A DNA stretch of 64,000 nucleotides from Phocoena phocoena (Eukaryota; Chordata; Mammalia; Artiodactyla; Phocoenidae): NCBI RefSeq assembly GCF_963924675.1, contig NC_089220.1, forward strand, positions 57,670,639-57,734,638, read 5' to 3'. The notes beneath the pieces were generated by a model. The model had not been told where the DNA came from. It was given only the letters and a program-made list of their open reading frames with translations, and searched no databases. Position 1 is the stretch's first letter, and every line of letters begins with the position of its first letter. A program made the position numbers and the translations under genes. Below are positions 58,463 through 64,000 of the stretch, piece by piece.

Positions 58463-58755
58463 GGGCTTCCCTGGTGGCGCAGTGGTTGAGAATCTGCCTG
58501 CCAATGCAGGGGACACGGGTTCGAGCCCTGGTCTGGGAGGATCCCACATGCCACAGAGCAACTGGGCCCATGAGCCACAATTACTGAGCCTGCGCGTCTG
58601 GAGCCTGTGCTCCACAAGAGAGGCCGCGATAGTGAGAGGCCCACGCACCGCGATGAAGAGTGCCCCCCCCCCGCTTGCCATAACTAGAGGGAGCCCTCGC
58701 ACAGAAGACCCAACACAGCAAAAATAAATAAATAAATAAATTTAAATAAATAAAT
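58463..58755 (+). mobile_element. CHR-1-like SINE, long form, plus strand
   Basis: The head GGGCTTCCCTGGTGGCGCAG carries Pol III boxes: A box TGGCGCAGTGG (58475-58485) and B box GGTTCGAGCCC (58518-58528), from a tRNA. The body matches the minus-strand copies and then extends ~80 bp further (GCTTGCCATAACTAGAGGGA, CACAGAAGACCCAACACAGC) into (AAAT)n. Flanks AGAGGTATATATG (58451-58463) and AGAGATATATG (58758-58768) form an imperfect TSD. The cloverleaf is degenerate, so this is not a working tRNA gene. Confidence 0.93.
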
Positions 58756-58768
58756 ACAGAGATATATG

Positions 58769-61262
58769 AATATACAAGACTTCTGGAAATGTGTCAAAAC
58801 CACAAAATCAGAGGAACCTCCTATATATCAGATATGGCTTTCCTTCATGTGGTGATTTGGAAACTAAAGCTCCTTATATTTTGTGACTGTGTCATCCCCT
58901 AGGAACACATAATTATTTGCATGCAGCTGGTGGAAGGGGAAAGAGATGGAGGAGCCATGTTTTAGATTTTTAATGTGCCTGAATTTGACTTCACTACAAA
59001 TAACATTCCCTTGGAAATAATTCCATATAGTCATACCTAACTGCAAAGGAGGCTGGTAAAATTCTAGCAGTATGTCTAGGATTGGAGATGGATTTCCGTG
59101 GATGACGTAGCTCTCTCTCACAAGAGGACCACCTGCTAGTACCCAGATACCCTACTCTTCTGGGATTGGCCCTTTCTTTTACTCTGCATATAAAATAACA
59201 TTGGTTTCTATCCCACATGCTTGCTCAAAACCCAGGCCTCCCCTAATGGTTCCTAGAATTCACACATTCTTATTTTGTAAATGCTTACCCTCTCTTGTTG
59301 GCCACCTATCACATCTTGTTCTGCAAGTTTACTTCAGGTTCATTTATCAGTCACTTTGAATTCTCTTACTCTGTCTTGTCCCCTTTACCTGGGTGTGAAT
59401 AAGGACTGTGCCATCTTCCAAGTCATTATTAAACAATGTGTTATATGGTACAAAATTTTCATGAAATCTTGGCTACAATGGAAGGATATTAGAGCACAGA
59501 ACAGTAACCAGTTTGAATGAGCATAGTCACTACTCTTACTAAAATTTTGGGGGCACATGCATCTTTACTGGTTGCCAATTATCTGTGTCCCTACCTTATT
59601 TTCTGGCCCTATGAAAAACTTGCCAAACACTCTCTCTGCAGCCCTGAATCCTTTTATCCATTCAGATCTCTCGAAGACAACAAACTAGAAAACATAAACA
59701 TAGAGCTCAGAATTCCTTTCCTCTAATGCATAGGTCAATCCAGCTCAGTCAACTTGTCCTCTTAAGGGTGTTGTGCAATGAGACAAAATCCTCCCCATTA
59801 CAGAATGCTGAATGGTTTAGCTAGTGTTTTTAAATAGCAGTTACTTCCCCCCACTTTTCTTACAGTGCTAGTAGTTTATTGTGAACCTCTATAGAAATTT
59901 GAGTTAGAAGGGGGATTTGCTCTACTGGCCATGCAGTTATCCTAGTCTACTATTCTTCCAATTCTGAGATAGGTATTGAACTCCATAAGGAAATCAGATG
60001 CTTGGGAAATGTTGCTCAGTCATCAGTTTGAGCTGAGCGATTTGCCCTTCTCTCTGATCTTCTTAAATTTATATTAAAAAAGAGATTTAAATTGGTTAAT
60101 TTGATGCTAATCTGAATAGTATGTCTGTATTTTTTCGGATTCTCATCATCTATTTCAGAATTTAGGAATCTCTCCCGAGCCTTGCTATTACATGTTTACT
60201 TTCCAGCTAGTACAGCATTCCCCAGTACAGACCTCTGTAGCTTTTGTAGCAAAAGGCTTCATTTGCCAGGCAAAGCATACAGAATAAAAATAGAAACTTT
60301 ATGAAGGAGTGGAGATGAAACAATGACAGTAACTGAAATAAAATTGTTGGGGCCACTTTCCTTACAACTGTATCTGGCATACTTGGGAGATTCATGGTCC
60401 ATCTATATATTCTGACATATTCAGATAAAAGACTTCAATACTACACAACACAGGCATTCTATCATCTAATTCAATAATATTTTGGGTTGCTGTGAGCTCC
60501 AGGAATAGATTGTCATAGATATCTTCACCTCTTTGATCATCAGGATTAATCGTGCTGTTCTGACAAGTCATCCTGTAGGACACCAGAGAAAATGCTTCAT
60601 CAAGAACATAAAAATAGAAAAACACGTTAGGAGTATTGTATACACTCAGAAAACAGGATTTGTTTTTTCACAGTAGAAGAGAACCTGAATCATAGTCATG
60701 AATAGCCTTAGACAAATATGTTTTAAGTTATTCTCTCATGTTCCCTTATACCATGCCTATCACACTTCTTTGCTTCTCTACTTATATCTGGAAGTATCTG
60801 TGTGTGTGTAGATGTGTGTATGTGTACAAAGACGGATGTCTGAGCCAGGGGAACTGCTGTATCAGTTAAGCATTTTGTTTTGCTAGACAATCTGCTGTGA
60901 TACAATGGTGCAAATATAGGCCTCCTAATTTAGTCTAAGCCTTTTATGCTTTTATTAAAAATTATATCTGTCATGTCCTTTATCCCAGCAGACTTCTTAA
61001 TGTCCTTTTGCTTGCTTTCTTCTCTTTCTCTCTGACCATCCATACCTTCCTGAGGGAGGGCAGATGATAAATATTAAAGGTTGAGCAAAATATATAGTTG
61101 GTTCAATGACCATAGCCCTCACAGCATTTTTTCTTTGATATTTTCTGACTAATTTGATGATTTTACTAAACATCTTCAGAATAAAGATGCGTATGTCCAA
61201 AAGTCCATGATTACATTTTTTATAACTATGTGTCCATAAACCTACAGAAGCAAATATCTAAT
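58769..61262. other. Unassigned DNA
   Basis: No certain gene. 58860-59130 (CATATAGTCATACCTAACTG, GGATTGGAGATGGATTTCCG) looks like an old dispersed repeat that I cannot name. A 77-codon minus-strand frame at 60392-60625 has mixed, non-repetitive composition and overlaps a possible short exon (see findings). Small TG run near 60798. Confidence 0.4.
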
Positions 61263-61280
61263 AAATGGGTTAATATTTTA

Positions 61281-61489
61281 TCTTTTTTTTTTTTTTTTCG
61301 GTATCCGGGCCTCTCACTGTTGTGGCCTCTCCTGTTGCGGAGCACAGGCTCCAGACGCGCAGGCTCAGCGGCCATGGCTCATGGGCCCAGCTGCTCCGCG
61401 GCATGTGGGATCCTCCCAGACGGGGGCACGAACCCGTGTCTCCTGCATCGGCAGGCAGACTCTCAACCACTGCGCCACCAGGGAAGCCC
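61281..61489 (-). mobile_element. CHR-type SINE with long perfect TSD
   Basis: Minus strand. Perfect 18 bp TSD AAATGGGTTAATATTTTA at 61263-61280 and 61490-61507, T-run of 17. Probably the least altered insertion in the window. Confidence 0.97.
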
Positions 61490-61507
61490 AAATGGGTTAA
61501 TATTTTA

Positions 61508-61950
61508 AACTTAATATTTGGAATAATTTCATCTTAAGACTCAACTTTCATTTTTGCAATAACTCTTAATACTAAAGTGTATTATGATAAAAGTCATTTA
61601 TGAGGTTAAGAACTAATTTAACACTTTCATTATTTTATTGTAACACTTTTAACAATGTTAGAAATAATTAGCTGCTTTTTTTGAGAAAGAAAATTAACTT
61701 TTTCTTTACAAAATCTTATAAACAAATATTGTACTCTTGGGATACTCCAAAGTAAATACTGAAAGATCATTTTTTTTTAAAATAGGCATACAAAACAATA
61801 TGAAAACATATAGATTAGAATATTTTTAGGTATTAGTAGGAAACAATAAAAGTTTCCTTTTAACACAAATGTGCAACAAATAAAGAATGGTAAAGATCCA
61901 TGATACCTTATACATGTCTGTGCTAGTAATAAGTCTGTGGATTTCAGGAT
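61508..61950. other. Unassigned AT-rich DNA
   Basis: Nothing recognised. Confidence 0.5.
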
Positions 61951-62205
61951 TCTGAGTGTGAGTGTTGTGTGTGAGGGTGGGATAGGTGCTGCATATGTGG
62001 GTGTGGTGAGTGATGTGTGTAATGTGATTCCTGTTGTGTGTATGTTTGTGATATGGGTAAATATATGGTATGTTGTGGGTGTGGATAGTGTGTGTATGTG
62101 GGGGTGTTTGATATATGTGGATGTGGATGGTTTTATGTGTCTGTTATGTGTGTATCATGTGACTAACATGGGCATGCTGTGTTATTGTGTACACACACAT
62201 ATCCT
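61951..62205. repeat. Imperfect TG/GT-rich tract
   Basis: About 250 bp dominated by TGTG, GTGGG and TATGTG words on the plus strand, ending in ACACACAC. The 96-codon frame through it (61937-62227) is Val/Cys-rich because of the repeat and is not a gene. Confidence 0.9.
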
Positions 62206-62839
62206 CTATATACACTGCATCCTGTAGTGTACTTTATATCCTTGGCTATTTGTCACCTTTGATAAAATATTACTATGTTACATACATGTCTGTGATGGAA
62301 GGAAAATAATTACAGAGGAGGTTTGAGTTGGAGATAAAGATGAAATGTAAATAACACATTATTGCCTCTCTTTTGCATGGTAGAAGGATGCTTATTTATG
62401 TCTTAAAGTCCAGTCATGTCCCAAGCCATTCTTTCCCCTGGATACACTGGATTCATTTTATTCTATCTTACCACACTATACTAACGGATTAGAACAGAGA
62501 GCTGAGGAATAGGAAGACATTTAATATTTAAAGCACAAAACTAATAAAGTCCCCCAAAGCACTGAACGAGAGTGATATACCATGAGGATAGGAGTTAGAG
62601 TGAGGCAAAAGACAGGTAAATAAAAAACATTAAATATAAATGTGCTGATATCAGGCAGAATATATTTCCACACAGTTTTCAAAAAATGAACATGAATAAG
62701 TAAGTTACGTAATGCTTTTGGCAGCTTAGTGAAATACCTGGTCTTAATGTAACAACAGATTGAATTTTACAATGAGCTAATTATTAGTTAGAAGAAATAA
62801 CAGCTGTGCAGTAACAACTTCCATGAAAGTTTCCCCCTC
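62206..62839. other. Unassigned DNA
   Basis: Nothing recognised. Confidence 0.5.
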
Positions 62840-62854
62840 AAAAAAGAAAGGAAG

Positions 62855-63562
62855 CACACCAGTTAGAATTGGCATCATCAGAAAATCTACAAACAACAAA
62901 TGCTGGAGAGGGTGTGGAGAAAAGGGAACCCTCTTGCACTGTTGGTGGGAATGTAAATTGATACAGCCACTATGGAGAACAGTATGGAGGTTCCTTAAAA
63001 AACTAAAAATTTAATTACCATATGATCCAGCAATCCCACTACTGGGCATATACCCAGAGAAAACCATAATTCAAAAAGACACATGCACCCCAATGTTCAT
63101 TGCAACAGTATTTACAATAGCCAGGTCGTGGAAGCAACCTAAATGCCCATCGACGAATGGATAAAGAAGATGTGGTACATATATACAATGGAATATTACT
63201 CAGCCTTAAAAAGGAACGAAATTGAGTCATTTGTTGAGACGTGGATAGATCTAGAGACTGTCATACAGAGTGAAGTAAGTCAGAAAGAGAAAAACAAATA
63301 CCGTATATTAATGCATGTATGTGGAACCTAGAAAAATGGTACAGATGAACCGGTTTGCAGGGCAGAAGTTGAGACACAGATGTAGAGAACAAACGTATGG
63401 ACACCAAGAGGGGAAAGCCGCAGGGCTGTGGAGATGGTGGTGTGCTGAATTGGGTGATTGGGATTGACATGTATACACTGATGTGTATAAAATTGATGAC
63501 TAATAAGAACCTGCTGTATAAAAAATAAATGAAATTCAAAAATTAAAAAAAATCTAATACAA
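62855..63562 (+). mobile_element. LINE-1 (L1-F), short 5'-truncated copy with TSD
   Basis: Plus-strand insertion of about 0.7 kb: ORF2 C-terminus from 62855 (Cys-rich [18 protein letters not shown] at about 62900-62953; final codons near 63331), then a 3' UTR of the same type as 26795-27005, ending in an A-rich tail. TSD AAAAAAGAAAGGAAG at 62840-62854 and 63563-63577, 15 bp and perfect. ORF2 is open in two blocks (62823-63014 and 63143-63331) joined across one frame change. Not functional. Confidence 0.95.
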
Positions 63563-63577
63563 AAAAAAGAAAGGAAG

Positions 63578-64000
63578 GATGATGATCTATCGAAAAATAA
63601 TTAGGAGGAGAAGCATGACTTGTTTAACAGTCTTGACACCAGGTGACTTTAAACTGACCATAATTTTTTCCAGTTTTTTCATTCATATTACCTTCCCTGT
63701 ATTAATAAAAATAAAAAAGCTGAGTAATAGTAGAAATTTTGGATATAAAATGATTACTCGCTTATCAGATGTTAAAGTGATAGTTATTAAAACTTTAAAA
63801 TATTCTAAACTTAAAAGAAACTTTGTTGGGGAGGGAAGTTAACATCTAGAATCTAATTATGATTTTTGTCAAAGAATTCACTAGAGCTTAGCTGTAGTCA
63901 TAAATATATTTTTATTTCGGCTTGAATAATGACTCCTAGGGCAGTGGATATCAAATTGGAATCATTAGTACCATAACCTTAAATTGTAAGAAATACTAAT
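63578..64000. other. Unassigned AT-rich DNA
   Basis: No recognised repeat or gene. An 87-codon frame (63579-63842) lacks any known motif. Confidence 0.45.

Noticed and set aside
58463..58545. tRNA gene
   Set aside because: A and B boxes are present, but it is the head of a SINE: it is followed by the SINE body and A-rich tail and the cloverleaf is degenerate.
61937..62227. 96-codon Val/Cys/Gly-rich frame
   Set aside because: Composition is dictated by the TG-rich tract.
1..64000. Undescribed defence, biosynthetic or other multi-gene system
   Set aside because: All recognisable coding sequence is L1, Tigger or retroviral debris. No intact gene cluster is visible on either strand.

Overview
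This is nuclear DNA of a mammal, almost certainly a cetacean or a close relative. Nine tRNA-derived SINEs share the head 'GGGCTTCCCTGGTGGCGCAG' and a roughly 200 bp body of the CHR type known from whales and hippos. No ruminant Bov-tA or BovB element is visible. The L1 3' ends are of cetartiodactyl type. I see no convincing host protein-coding gene, rRNA, functional tRNA, CRISPR array or bacterial feature. The window reads as AT-rich intergenic or deep intronic DNA filled with transposable elements of many ages. L1 alone covers roughly a third of it.

Layout. 1-6840: near full-length L1 on the minus strand (A), its 3' end cut by the window edge. 6841-13790: mostly unique AT-rich DNA with MER5A-, L2- and MIR-like scraps and an AT microsatellite. 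13790-17960: old L1M ORF1 region split by a younger L1 (D) with the inverted 5' end typical of twin priming and a perfect 12 bp target-site duplication (TSD). 18735-19505: old L1 piece. 19991-20777: solo ERV1-type LTR containing a SINE. 23093-23297: SINE. 24161-24375: hAT-type MITE. 26019-27262: old LTR, L1 3' tail and MIR. 28425-29235: Tigger DNA-transposon remnant. 29621-31050: 5'-truncated L1 (E) carrying two SINEs. 33489-40763: near full-length L1 (B), minus strand, with a SINE inside ORF1. 40940-41480: ERVL dUTPase-like remnant. 42477-43157: MER2-like MITE and SINE. 44801-46380: old LTR, old L1 and L2. 47600-48174: second solo LTR. 49742-51955: 5'-truncated L1 (C), plus strand. 52066-53124: SINE and second MER2-like MITE. 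55807-56292: MLT1-like solo LTR. 57785-58755: L2 and the only plus-strand SINE. 61281-61489: SINE with an 18 bp TSD. 62855-63562: truncated L1 (F) with a 15 bp TSD.

The coding capacity belongs to retroelements and every copy is broken. L1-A ORF1 has one in-frame stop. Both long ORF2 copies carry several frame breaks, and each endonuclease differs at the catalytic GDFN motif (an extra residue in A, Asp to Gly in B). SINE bodies lie within L1 and LTR bodies, which gives a readable relative chronology. I found no undescribed gene system. The most informative items are the nested twin-primed L1, the tandemly duplicated 5' UTR segment of L1-A, an LTR-like family present as an inverted pair, and a chain of dated insertions.
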